Source: Dryococelus australis (Eukaryota > Arthropoda > Insecta > Phasmatodea > Phasmatidae). Taken from it: a stretch of 64,000 nucleotides of DNA. The stretch covers positions 110,041,800-110,105,799 of the forward strand of contig CM056993.1 of NCBI GenBank assembly GCA_029891345.1, read 5' to 3'. Of the stretch, positions 1-11,029 are shown piece after piece; position 1 is the stretch's first letter; each line of letters starts with the position of its first letter. The position numbers and the translations under genes are program-made. The notes under the pieces were generated by a model. The model ran no database searches, had not been told where the DNA came from, and was given only the letters and a program-made list of their open reading frames with translations.

Positions 1-239
1 GACGCTTCGCAAACTGCGATATGAGTGGTGCTAATGCAGGAAGTTCCGGGCAGCAAAGATCGCACCATCATAGTATTCGCATCAAAGAAATTGTAACTGA
101 ATTTTAAAAAAATTGTTGGTCACAGAAAGAGAGCTTTCGGCAAAAAAAAATACTTTGTTATCAATTTTAAACAATAAATATTAAGTCACTAATTTATAAT
201 AGGAACAGATCATGCAAGCCTCCATTATCTGAAGACAAT

Positions 240-372
240 GGCCGATGATATAATGTTCAAATTCAGAAACTAGCAATCGCACTAACGGAGTACGACTTCC
301 AAACGCACATAATCAAGAGCAAGCTTAACACACTAACTGATGCTATGAGTAGGATACCAATGTCAGGAACAG
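240..372 (+). pseudogene. Ty3/gypsy RNase H C-terminal stub
   Basis: Translation around 265-365 gives a run ending EYDFQTHIIKSKLNTLTDAM followed by SRIP. This resembles the end of the Ty3/gypsy RNase H domain, where an EYDF-type strand is followed by a conserved N-x-x-D-x-(L/M)-S-R motif. Nothing upstream in the window gives the rest of the domain, and the expected integrase does not follow before the LTR-like sequence at 674. It is therefore a short remnant of an LTR element. Similarity is judged by eye over about 35 residues. Confidence 0.6.
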
Positions 373-673
373 CAGACACAACATACTTAACACTCAACAA
401 CAACAACATATACAGGGTCAAAAGAGTATTTTTGACATGCACTTTATTTTATAAAGCATTAGCATACCTTACTACAAAACCCAGACAAAGACGACGAAGT
501 CACGGTTAACATAGCCAAATATATAACAAACAACTGGGCAGAAATCAAACCATTAAAAACAAGACCTTTACAATACAGACAAATCACGCATAGCAAAAAT
601 GGTAACAAACTAGGAATACCTGCCCTTACAGGCCAGAGATGGGCCAAACACAGTTATTACAAATACAACGAAG

Positions 674-1227
674 TGTGGTGGCCAGAATTGGAATGCCCTC
701 CTTATTTATTAAACAGAGCTACTTGACCCAGTCGGTAGAGGAGTATATAAGGAAATCGCGATGTGCTACCCCCACCCCCCTCCAGATGTGCCCAGCCGTT
801 CAAGAAGTGTCAGTTAGAGCTACTCGTCGGAGCCCACGACACCGAGGTCCAAGCGAGGCTGAAGTCTGAAGACATCACAGCTGCCCAGGCATCGATAGGC
901 TCATAGCCATCTGAATTCTCATCAGGGTGAGCATAATCGGCTTGGTAGTTGAACGTAAGGCCATCTTTCGGGACTCCGTCAATTACTTATCACCATAATA
1001 AAATCAAGTATTCTGGCAAGGACAGGCAGGTCTCACTTAGCTTGTAATTTATTCATTTGAGAATGCGATCCTCGTGTAAGAGTGAAGAAGAATAAATGTT
1101 TTATATTGTTCATATTATTGTAGCTTGCATCCTTCTATTAAATGTAATTAATGATATAATAAATGTCTTTTGTGTAGAGAATTCCAAGTCGCTTGTGTCT
1201 TTTGCCATTTAGTTTATAACCCCCACA
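674..1227 (+). repeat. Probable LTR of a retrotransposon
   Basis: This 554-bp segment begins TGTGGTGG and ends CCCCCACA, so the termini are inverted TGTGG/CCACA. It contains a promoter-like TATATAAGG at 744-752 and AATAAA at 1091-1096. The composition is richer in G+C than the surroundings. No target-site duplication is visible at these ends and no second copy exists in the window, so it may be one LTR of an element cut by the left edge or by deletion. The RNase H stub on the same strand just upstream fits the reading as a 3' LTR. Confidence 0.45.
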
Positions 1228-1488
1228 TACGTCGTTCTCCTATACTGTCTAACCCAACCAAAGTAGTAGGCCTAGAATACAGTGTTAGTTGTGTGGAATT
1301 TAAGGAAACTAGGCAGGCATAAGGACGAACGTTACAGCATCCATGACATTCTAGGACCACCTACAATTGCCATAAAAATACTCAAACGAGGTCAACTAAA
1401 AATTGACACAGTTAGCACAAGGAATGTGAAACTCACCAATATCAAATTATAATGATATTCTAAATGTTACAAGTGACATGCTACTAAC

Positions 1489-1821
1489 ATGGGCACCGCC
1501 CAAATCAGCACGGTGTTCCTTGTGCTGGGGTTAATAGTGAGTGCTGTGGGTATGCAATTGTATAAAACGCACGCAGGAGTATACTTCCAGCAGATGATTC
1601 TGCAACTACAACTAAATGAGCTAAAAGCTAATGCAATGTCCTCTAACAGCAACTTGAACCTCACTATTCATAGTATTTCCGAAATCAAAAGCCAAGTTGA
1701 AGTAAAAATAAATTCAATATCGAATAGTATTGGTTCAATGACAGAGCAGGTAAACCAACAATATTGCGAGATTGAAACAGCAGGCATAGATGTTGACCAG
1801 CATGGTATTACAATTAATTAA
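1489..1821 (+). CDS. Unidentified 110-residue ORF
   Basis: I do not recognise this ORF. It opens with a hydrophobic stretch (about residues 7-22, FLVLGLIVSAVGMQ-like) that could be a signal anchor. It then becomes a Q/N/L-rich helical region with regular hydrophobic spacing (about residues 35-95), suggesting a coiled coil. It starts 262 bp after the probable LTR at 674-1227, so it may be the leader end and gag N-terminus of an LTR element; coiled-coil gag starts are common. No nucleocapsid or polymerase motif follows. It could also be a chance ORF in AT-rich DNA. Confidence 0.3.
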   Translation: MGTAQISTVFLVLGLIVSAVGMQLYKTHAGVYFQQMILQLQLNELKANAMSSNSNLNLTIHSISEIKSQVEVKINSISNSIGSMTEQVNQQYCEIETAGIDVDQHGITIN

Positions 1822-3707
1822 TAACGTTGTGAACAAAATTAGAATTAACACACATATATACAACAGTGCCAACAAAAGTATTTACCATTGCAAGCTCTCT
1901 CGAGACAAACTTTGACACTCAGCTTCCCACAATTGAGTATGCCACCAGCAGCCCTTCATTAATGCAGACACAAGTCTTTTCTGTTTTTTCCCCAAGAGCA
2001 TTATAACTATATAAGTCTATCGACAATTTGCAGCTCTTAGTATAGTGCTTGCATTAATATATTATGAGCTCATAAAAATATATCTTTTACTGAATAAAAT
2101 GGCACACGCTGCATAAAGATAGTGTAAGTAATATTACGGTATTGCAGATTACTTGACATTAGTTATTTCAAAATGGGCCAGGTGCCATGTTTTCAAATAA
2201 TTAATGCAAGAGAATTAGTGGTGCGATTTTTGCAGAAAACTTATATAAGGAATAGTATATTACGAGCAAGATATGACATGCAATTACAGTATCAATATTT
2301 ATTATTTCCCGCTCAGGCAGAGTATGTAAACATGCACACGTGCTAATAACTAAACAAATGCTACCAAATGGCACTTTGCCATTTTTATAAGGTCAGAATC
2401 ACACAAGATTGTGTTAGCCCTTAAGAGGTAAATAGCTACGCAGAAGATATATAAAATAAGTTACTACTCTTAAATGCAATGCCCATTTGTGTTAATTATT
2501 TCTTGTAGAGGTGCAAAATAAGTTAGCAACTCACATAAGTTAACATAAGGCACACCCAGATAAGCACAAATAGCATCAGAAGTTGGCACGCCTGCATTTC
2601 AATGTGACAATACACACTGCACAATCTAGTAACAGGCATTCAAAGTGCTTATAAGACATTCCTGGGTAGGTAACAAAAAGTGCATATTCTAACTGTAGAG
2701 GGCAGCAGCATATGATAGCAGAATCAACAGTTCCGTATTTTAGCTCTAGATCGCAGTTGAAGGCTGCTTGGACCCGTGCGGCGATTACGCCATAAGCTTT
2801 TCCTTAAATTTTCATACGGGACCCCTTAAATGCGTTTTTCAACTAATTCTTTTTTAAATACCAATTTTGTAAATAATTCACCAGTTACTAGTCTGTACAG
2901 TAATACAAGGCATAATATGTAAAATAATTGTATACACTATTTAAAGATGTCACAATATAGTATTGTCAAGAGAAGTAAAACTGATGTCTCTTAGAATGTA
3001 TATATATATATATTAGTATTGCAGTAGCAAAAGACATTGAAAAATGTAGAAGCACTTCCCACATACAGTAACAGCACAATTGCGAACTGTTGACTGCAGA
3101 AGGTGCACCATAATTTCACTATTCTTTATCACCGTGTTTGGCGCCAGATATGATACTTTAAAGTTATTTCTAATATGGGGATTAATCATACAATGGAGCC
3201 GAGCACAATCCTGTACTCTCTCCGCGGTCAACACAAACCAATAGCGACCAAATGTATGTAGTATTAACATGCTGGCACAATAACACAAATTACCTTTGTA
3301 TTTACTGTTATCTTATTCATTTTAGTGACTTAAACCACACAACTAGTAACACAATGTTTTTAAATATGTCCTAACAACTTATGACCAATATGTATCAATC
3401 TCTAGAAAATTTTCTAGCATTATCAAAAGTCAACAATTTTAGTAATTTAGAATTTTTAAATTTTGTACTATAATCATGCTCTAGCATATAGTGTAAATAT
3501 ACTTTAAACACTATTGTATTCCATGAAATACCTCTTACTTACGTCCAATAAATAATTAATATGCACATAATAAGCTAAGTGTACTTCAAGGTTAACAATT
3601 ATCAAATTTTACTTGCTTATATAGTTAAATCCAACACATTAACGTCAAGATATAACTGAGTCCACATACTTTGACAACATATTTACATGTAATTCTATCC
3701 CGAGCCT
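1822..3707. other. AT-rich spacer, no gene seen
   Basis: I see no conserved protein, RNA gene or repeat pair here. There is a (TA)n run at 3000-3012. The left part of the gypsy element at 4.5-8.3 kb (minus strand) may continue into 3560-3707, because the solo LTR at 3712-4540 interrupts it, but no domain can be read there. Confidence 0.5.
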
Positions 3708-3711
3708 CATG

Positions 3712-4540
3712 TGACTGCCAGCGCCCTAGGGAACCAACAATTATAGTGCATAATAGATACTCTGTAAATCATTACTCTGCCGGCTTCCACGTACAAGTAA
3801 GGCTCTCTCAAGCAGATTTCTACTGTTCAGTGCCGAGGGCACCTGGGCTCCCTGCTTACCACGAGCCTCCATACTACAATGGCGACCCGACCTCACGCAC
3901 ACCTTCCCCTGCATCTTCCGGCCCGATCTTCCCATGCGAGGATGCATGGGTCTTCTGAAGATGGGGGGCCATGCTGTGGCTGCCAACAGCAAGGGTTGCA
4001 AGGAGGCGCATAAACGCTGGGTGCTGCGCGACCTCGGCAAGCTTGTCTGGCTATTTTATCAACAGTCCCGGGGGAATGGTTACGAGGTCGGATCCGCCAG
4101 TATATAAGGACGGGACAATGGCGGCTCGGGCGCCATCTTGCTCCAGTCCACCGAAGGCCCTGCTGGTTCAACGCCTGACAAGAGGATCACCCTTACATGG
4201 TCCAGTGGTCATCACCATTGCCAACCGTTGCCAAGAGAGCCTCTTCGTTGCCGACTGTGTTACACCAGGGTAAATATATTTCCTAATAGGGTGACCTTGG
4301 CCACATGAGGTATGGGGATAGGCAAAGGCATATATTAAGCTGCTTAAGAGCACGAGAGCATTAAGATATGAGCTTTACTCTCTAAAGCAATTCAAGGTAT
4401 GCCCTGCTACTAATTAATGTACTTGTATTTGTTTAACCACACTTACTCAGCAGTATGTGCATGGCCTAACTTTGAATAAAGTAGAGTTTTATATTAACGA
4501 GTGCTCTTACTTCTGTCTACGAGTATCCCCTTACCGAGCA
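3712..4540 (+). repeat. Solo LTR, 829 bp, TSD CATG
   Basis: The segment starts TGACTGCC and ends CCGAGCA, with the four bases CATG repeated directly outside both ends (3708-3711 and 4541-4544). It is GC-rich compared with its flanks. It has TATATAAGG at 4101-4109 followed by a downstream initiation region, and AATAAA at 4475-4480 near the 3' end. These are the parts of a retroviral-type LTR (U3 promoter, R, polyadenylation). No internal domain belongs to it, and it sits inside the minus-strand gypsy element, so it is a solo LTR left by recombination of a later insertion. Confidence 0.8.
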
Positions 4541-4545
4541 CATGA

Positions 4546-7447
4546 CCTCACCATTCAGAAGAGGCCACATAAGTATGCTTTCTGCTCAGTTTGTTTTGCC
4601 AGAAGAGCAGCGTGTACCTCTTTATAGTCTGGAAGGGAAGGATTAAATAATGCAGGAACAACTGGAATGCAGCCCATAAGTCTGTGACCCATTACAAGTT
4701 CAGCAGGCGAGTGCCATTGTTTTACTCGGGTGTTACACAACTCAAGAAGAGCAATATTGACATCATTTTGATCTGGAATCACTTTTTTGAGCATTTTCTT
4801 AGCTGTCTGAACATGGCGTTCAGTTATACCATTTGACTGTGGATAATGAGGACTTGATGTCTGTGGATGAAATTCCGCTCTTGGACACACTGGTTAAGTT
4901 GTGATAAATTCAAATTGCTGCCACCATCTGACATAACCACGGCTGGTATTCCTAACCAAGCAAATATGGATTTCATGTCGCTAATAACGCATTTACTAGT
5001 TTGACTTTACAGCTTTTGTAGCTCCACCCATTTTGAATAATAATCAACAACTAGTAGTAGTAGGTACAATGTGTCATTTAAAAAAAATTATATATATATA
5101 TATATATAAAACAACCCCTACTTTCTGCCAAGGTCGATCTGGGACTGGGTGTGGAAGGAGACATCACCTAAAATTAGATTTTTTAAATTCCTTGCACACC
5201 TCGCAACTTTCAACAAAAGTCGAGATATCAGATGCCATTCTGGGCCAAAAAAGCTTCCACGTGCTCTTTGTATGCACTTTTCTTGCCCTTGGTGAGCAGC
5301 GTGAATGGACCTAAGTATTTCTGGCCGTAGACCCTTAAGAATCACAATTGCTTTACCCTTGAGAACTAAACCATAAACATAAATGATGTCCTCTGTGTAT
5401 ATCCAATATTGTATTAGTTCTGGGGGCACCTTCCAGTAGATTCTCAGGCCAACCTACTCTGATAATTCTACACAAACTCTGTAATTCGTGATCCCTTTCC
5501 GTGTACTGCTGCAACATTTAACAATTTGGCATCTGTAACTTTAGAATTCCCTACCAGTGAACAAAACTGCAGCTCCATTTCCCTTTCTAAATCAGCAAAA
5601 ATAGCAGTTCGATTGTGACTAGTGTGGCGTGCATGAGACAGGATATCTGATATGTACATTTGAGAACCAGGTTTGTAAACGACAGATAATGAAAATCATT
5701 GTAGTCTTAATCTCATCCACTGCAGTTGAGCTGGGCAGTCTACAAGATGCTTTTTAAAGATACTACTAACGGCTTGTGATCGGTTTCAACATCCACCTAT
5801 TTGTTGTAAATGTATTGATAAAAGTGCTCTGCCCAGAACACAATTGCCAAAATTTCTTTTTCTATTTGGGCATACCATTGTTCTATGCCAGTAAGAGATT
5901 TGGAGGCATAAGCAAATGGACGTCCCTCCTGCAGCACTACTACACCTATATCAGTTTTTGATCCATCAACTGACAAGATCGCTGGTTTATTAACATCATA
6001 ATATTTTAATACTGGCGTGGTACACATGAGGTCTTTCTGTTTCATAAACGAAACTTCTTGCTCATGAACCCAATCCAATTCGACATCATTTCTTAAGAGA
6101 ATCCTGAGAGGAGTCGTAGTATCTAATTAGTTCGGATGGAATTTGGACACATGTGTTATGGCACCTAAAAACCTCTCAACATCTTTTTTGCACGTGGGAA
6201 CATCCATGCAGTAAATTGCATCCACTTTTGTTGCATCTGGATGTATATCCCCTGAAGAAACTGTGTGACCCATGAAGCACACCTGTTGAACACCAATAAT
6301 GCACTTGCGCTTATTATACATAACACTGTTTTTAGGGCTCTCTTCATGACAGCTTTAAGGTACTCATAATGTTTCTCTTTGGAAGTTCCCCAACAAATTA
6401 TATCATCAATGTATGTCAGCACTCCAGACAACCCTTCAAATACTTCACTGAATTTACGATGAAAGACTTCTGGGGCTGAACATATGCAACAAGGCTATCG
6501 TAAAACTTTTAGCATCCCCAAGGAGTATTGAACGTGCAATAGTCAGTGCTTTTCTCATGTAGTTTAATCTACCAAAATCCTTGTGACACATCCGAAACAC
6601 TAAAGTAACAAGCACTTGTCATTTGAGATGTAATCTGCTCAAGTGTAGGCAGGAGGAAATGTTCACTCATTAATGCCTCATAGAGATCTTCTGGATCTAA
6701 GCAAATTCTTAAGCTGTTATCGCATTTGTGAACCATTGCAAGAGAGTTAACCCATTCTGTAGGTTTTTCCACTTTAGCAATAATTCCCTTATTTACTAAC
6801 CTGTTTAATTCTCGGCTCAACGGTTCCCTGAGAGCAGCAGCAACCCTGCGAGGAGCATGAACTACTGGCTTAGTAACCTCCCTCAGTATCATCTTATAGT
6901 GGCCAGGTAGTTCCCCAATACCTTTAAAACACAAGGATATATGGAAATTAAGTCCACGAGGTTAGAATCTCGGGTCTTGGACTGAACAGTTTCCACTTTC
7001 CTAACCAAAACTAGCATCTCACATGCTGACAGTCCAAGAATAGGGGAATTATATTTTTCAGCCACATAAAATTCGAGAACTCTTAACTCTCACATTGTAA
7101 GTACATTTAAGGTAGCATTTTCACAAAAAGGGTATTTTCTCTCCCACATCATTAACTAACCTAACATTGAACCTTAAAAAACACTTGTGTCTTACGTTAC
7201 GTCTCTGAAACAATTTCACAGGTATGAAATTCGTTTGTGCTCCAGTACCCAACTTATATTTTAAAAAATAAGAGTTCATTACTTCTATTTTTGCAGTCCA
7301 CTCTGCAACTGTGGTTTTATGTGAGATGGAATCAACACCCAGATTTTTACGTTCACACCTATTTAAGGTCATCATTGTTGCAACACTTGCTGGTCCACTT
7401 ATGTTCACCTCTGCTACCACAAAGTCATCTTCAGAGGAACTAGGCAT
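4546..7447 (-). pseudogene. Ty3/gypsy pol, degenerate
   Basis: Reading leftward on the minus strand the order is protease, reverse transcriptase, RNase H, integrase, the Ty3/gypsy order. Protease near 7240 has LGTGAQTNF where the active-site Asp is replaced by Gly. RT starts around 6930, with ELNRLVNKGIIAKVE-type and SDVSQGFW motifs, and the catalytic box is TYIDDI near 6410. RNase H is at 6078-5797 (SVDGSKTDIGVVVLQEGRPF). Integrase has HAAHQGQEKC...CARN (His/Cys zinc site) near 5300, MSDGGSN near 4900 and HYPQSNGITERH near 4830 carrying the last acidic residue. Frame changes and stops separate nearly every block. The C-terminal end is interrupted at 4545 by the solo LTR. Confidence 0.88.
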
Positions 7448-8231
7448 TGAAGATTTTTTGTAACTTTCCTAACAGTTTTCTTAGAATGGCACAGCTTTGC
7501 AAAATGATTACGACCATTGCATTTCCGACACATTGCGCCATACATGGGACATTTGCGACGTTCATGTTTAGTGCCGTACTTTTCGCAAGCGCCACTGATC
7601 CATCCCTAGTCTGGTTGTCATTGTTCTGAAGACCACTGTTTCGTAGCCGAATATTACTACATGTTACTACTTCCTGAACTGCAGCAGCTTCCTCTTGAAA
7701 CATCTTCAGCCTTTGTCCATCACTTCTGCAGTCCTGCATGTCAATAGCTTGAATAAGTGTGAGGTTATGTTCGTTCAGCAATTGTCTTAAAGCATTATCT
7801 CTGATACCACACACAATACAGTCTTTTATTAAATCATCTCTCATGGCTCCAAATTCACACATTTCGGACTTCTTCCTCAATTCTGTCAAATATGTATCAA
7901 ATGTTCGGCCCTACCTCTGAGAGGAAGTAAAAAATATGTGTCTTTCATAGGTTAGATTGCGTCTTGGCGGAAAATATGAATCAAATTTATTTCAGCACGA
8001 CTTCTAGTGTTTGTACTTATTTTTTTACCAAAAGCAAAACTTTCGTATACTTATGTCTTCAGCATCATTGCCCATCAAACTTACCAAAAGTGCTATTTGT
8101 CGTGATACCGGCAAACTTGCACCACCGACGGCCTCATGATAGTATTTGAACTTCTTGCGCCACTGTAACCAGTTGTGCGCCACATCACAATCTCGTTACG
8201 ACTTCTTAATAGGTTTTATGAGTGAATCCAT
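7440..8231 (-). pseudogene. Ty3/gypsy gag, degenerate
   Basis: Gag precedes the pol remnant on the same strand. The start chosen is the ATG at 8231-8229 (MDSLIKPIKK), 14 bases after the primer-binding-like site. The capsid part shows motifs usual in arthropod gypsy gags, such as FDSYFPPRRNLTYERHIFF and LRKKSEMCEFGAMRDDLI, and stops interrupt it near 7910-8050. The nucleocapsid at about 7480-7560 has two knuckles. The first has Tyr in place of the second Cys (C-x2-Y-x3-H-x4-C) and the second, CRKCNGRNHFAKLC, is complete. The gag end overlaps the protease segment by a few bases in another frame. Confidence 0.85.
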
Positions 8232-8244
8232 TGCAAATTAATGG

Positions 8245-8261
8245 TTTTACCGACTGCACCA
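8245..8261 (-). other. Primer-binding-like site of the minus-strand gypsy element
   Basis: On the minus strand the 17 bases read TGGTGCAGTCGGTAAAA, close to the TGGCGCAGTCGGTAGG type used by several insect gypsy elements primed by tRNA-Ser. It lies 14 bp before the gag start. The adjacent bases to the right (from 8262, TGTAAGTA on the plus strand) would be the inner end of the 5' LTR. The outer end of that LTR and its partner were not found. Confidence 0.5.
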
Positions 8262-8950
8262 TGTAAGTATGTGTTAAATAACACACTGTTGGCATCATAT
8301 GTACCGATATATACATTCTTTATTCTCTATGCCTCCATCTTATTTATTGTCATTTGTACTGTTCCCAACTTCCTCCAGTTGTCTTGCTACCAAACTAGAT
8401 ATCCTCACAAATTGCACACAGCAGCAACAAAAATTCTTAACTTACTAGGGTCACAGATTCAAAAACGTAATTAAAAATGTCAAGATTACAATTATCCTCT
8501 GAACTGCTAGAAATAGTCTATTGTAGTGACTGGATAAAATTTAAGTATGGTTGTTTTAGAAGTATACACAACCATTTAAAGTCATTGAATTAAAAAAAAA
8601 TCCGAAACGGTTACTAGGATATGGATTACACTTTTGGGTATTACAAACTGTATAATTTTCATTATTAATTTGAAGTGCGAAAATCTTAGTATAGATAATT
8701 GAGGGTAGTAGAGACAGTATTTCTCTTCACCTACCTCGACCCCCCTTCCACCCTCCATAAATGGACTCGCCTAATGCATCATCCCCCACCTCCACCCCAT
8801 CTAGACATTTAGACGGGTGCACCACACACCACAGCCATAAAGTCGTTATTGCCTGCCTAGATATCTTCATTGTCTGCTTTGGTTATAAACAATGGATTTC
8901 AGCGTGGTGTGTTTTAAAATGTTAAATGTAATTTACTAGACTTATTTGAA

Positions 8951-9183
8951 ATGACGAACAAAACAAAGCCTTTGGGTTCTTTTTATCGGAAAAGGAAGGC
9001 ACAGATGATTTTGAAGCAGAAAAATAAGCGCCTGTTTGAAAAAGGTATATTACAGTCAGTCCACGGAATACTGCTCCTAGTACTTCGACATTAGAAGAGT
9101 TTGAAAATGAACAGGAAGATTTGAGAGATGCTAATGCAGAACTTTACCCGCTAGTGGACGATATGCACTTGTATACTACTGAG
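8951..9183 (+). pseudogene. hAT/ZMYM-like gene, first exon (frameshifted)
   Basis: It opens with MTNKTKPLGSFYRKRKAQM, a basic start like those of hAT-type ZMYM1-like proteins. It shifts frame near 9045 and continues as an acidic segment ending DDMHLYTTE. A consensus donor (GAG|GTAAGT) follows at 9184. Its reading frame continues directly into the exon at 14979, which begins after TTTCAG. The 5.8-kb intron between them holds the gypsy element 9898-14834. Confidence 0.6.
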
Positions 9184-9897
9184 GTAAGTTACTTTAATTA
9201 ATTGTAGTGATAACAAGTGTGTTTTGAACTGATTATTATACAGTACGTCCTCCATTAATGTGGTCTTGCAGAACGTCGTTTTGTTTAAACTTTGCTTAAT
9301 TTTAGCGGCTTGTGAAGTGTGCTAACATATCTGGACACACATCACAATAAATTGGTTTTCTAAATGAATAACATTACCGTCCGGTGACTACAGCGACTGC
9401 TTACTGACAGTTATACACAGTGAGATAACACACGAATGCATGCAACCTGTTTAAAAAAAAAAAAAAACGTGAAAGTCACATCCTCTTCAAGCTTCACAAT
9501 TAGTTTTCTTTCAGGGAGATAGTAACTGGGTGGTCCTGTAATTTAGAACACTAGTATCTCGCCACGTTTGACTGTGCTGGTTTCTTACAATCTTTTATGC
9601 CGTAATAACTAATACGACTAGCACAATGCACAAATGTTCATCCATCACATACCGATAGGTGTAATGTATTCATACGCTATCATGTGACGTGAGAACTCTA
9701 TTTCTCATTACTTACTTTGACCTATTTGTCAGAAAATGATAGCTTGAGAAAAACAGAAATCTAACTCCAAGGGGAAAATTTATTAATTTAAATGAAGAAA
9801 TAATATATTTTAAGTAAATACTGAGGTTATTGTTAAAATCTGCAATGTAAATACATATTTTAACAATCAATGTTTGTAAAATATAATTTTAAATTTA

Positions 9898-10027
9898 TGT
9901 AGTGACTCTATGGACTCTAGTATGATACTGTTCTATGAGATGTTGTTGATGATATGGAGTATCAAGATGGCGTGCATTAAATCAAACTGCAACACAGTAT
10001 ATTGGTGTTATTATTCAGGTTATCACA
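9898..10027 (+). repeat. 5' LTR (130 bp) of nested gypsy element
   Basis: The sequence begins TGTAGTGACTC and ends TTATCACA. A near copy lies at 14712-14834. The target duplication ATTTA is at 9893-9897. One base after the LTR, at 10029, comes TGGCAACTAGGATGA, a plausible primer-binding site. The LTR contains AAGATGGCG and, in the partner copy, AATAAA. Confidence 0.9.
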
Positions 10028-10169
10028 GTGGCAACTAGGATGAGACCAATTAGAAATGTTGGTTTTTCTGTTTTCAAGGGCATGATTAGTGATTAGGTGG
10101 TAATGGAAGCAGATAAGGTAAACAGTGCTTTACCGCACATTCACATCGCAGTGCAACTTTCTTGAAGTT

Positions 10170-10985
10170 ATGGCTTCGTTGGGAAAAATAGAAGAATTCT
10201 ACGAGTCAGACGGTGATTTTGAGTGTTACTGTGAAAGAATCGAACACTATTTCATGGCAAATAAAATCAATGAGCAAGAAAAATGTGTTTTTTTAAGTTA
10301 TTGGGCATGCATATGCAATACTTAAAAACTTGTATGTACCAGACAAACCAGTTACAAAGAAGCCAGCTAGTGAAGATCCTGCAAATGCATTTCGCTTAAA
10401 AAAAAAAGTAATTGTAGCAGAAAGCGTGAAGTAACTTAGTAGTGATGCAATCAGCTACGCTCCGAGACTTTCTGCAAATGCCATAGATTTACAAACGTCA
10501 CTTTCGTGTGATTACAAACAATTCCTATACGAAGCATTGCAGGATGCATTTGTAAGTGGACTGCATAATGAAGAAATTGTACAGAGGTTGCTAATGGAAG
10601 AGTATCTGTCTTTCAAAAAAGCATTTGATGAAGCAGTAATAATGGAGGCGGCCATGAAGCATTCTAAAGAATTGCGACCAGGTACTTCGGCAGAGGAAAG
10701 AACAAACTTCGGTGATTGAGATAAGGCTGCATATGCAATAACAATCACCAGTATGGAAGCAGAGGAAGGGGCAAGAGTAACAACAGTTTTGATGACAGAA
10801 GGTTAGGTCAAAGTAAAAGTTGTTATCGATATAATAACACTAGCCACTTAGCTGCACAGTGCCCCTCTGCCAATTACATATGTAAAGCCTGTCACAAGAA
10901 GGGACATTTACAGAAAGCCTGTCGAGCCAAGGGTGTTAATTTCGTCCTGAAGGAAGATGAGGATGGGTTTGACTTACTGAACATT
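10170..10985 (+). pseudogene. gag of nested gypsy element
   Basis: The frame opens MASLGKIEEFYESDGDFECY, stops near 10325, and resumes as a capsid block (FVSGLHNEEIVQRLLMEEYL). The latter matches the usual gypsy gag region ending in a helix with EAAMKHSKEL. The nucleocapsid at about 10810-10925 has two CCHC knuckles. The first reads C-Y-R-Y-x4-H-x4-C (second Cys changed to Tyr) and the second, CKACHKKGHLQKAC, is complete. Two or more frame changes separate these blocks. Confidence 0.82.
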
Positions 10986-11029
10986 AATTTCAGTGGAACT
11001 AAGAACAGAAAGCGGGAATTTATGGTGAA

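Noticed and set aside
3741-4273. Overlapping frames on both strands at 3.7-4.3 kb
   Set aside because: They fall within the GC-rich solo LTR and are shadows of its composition.
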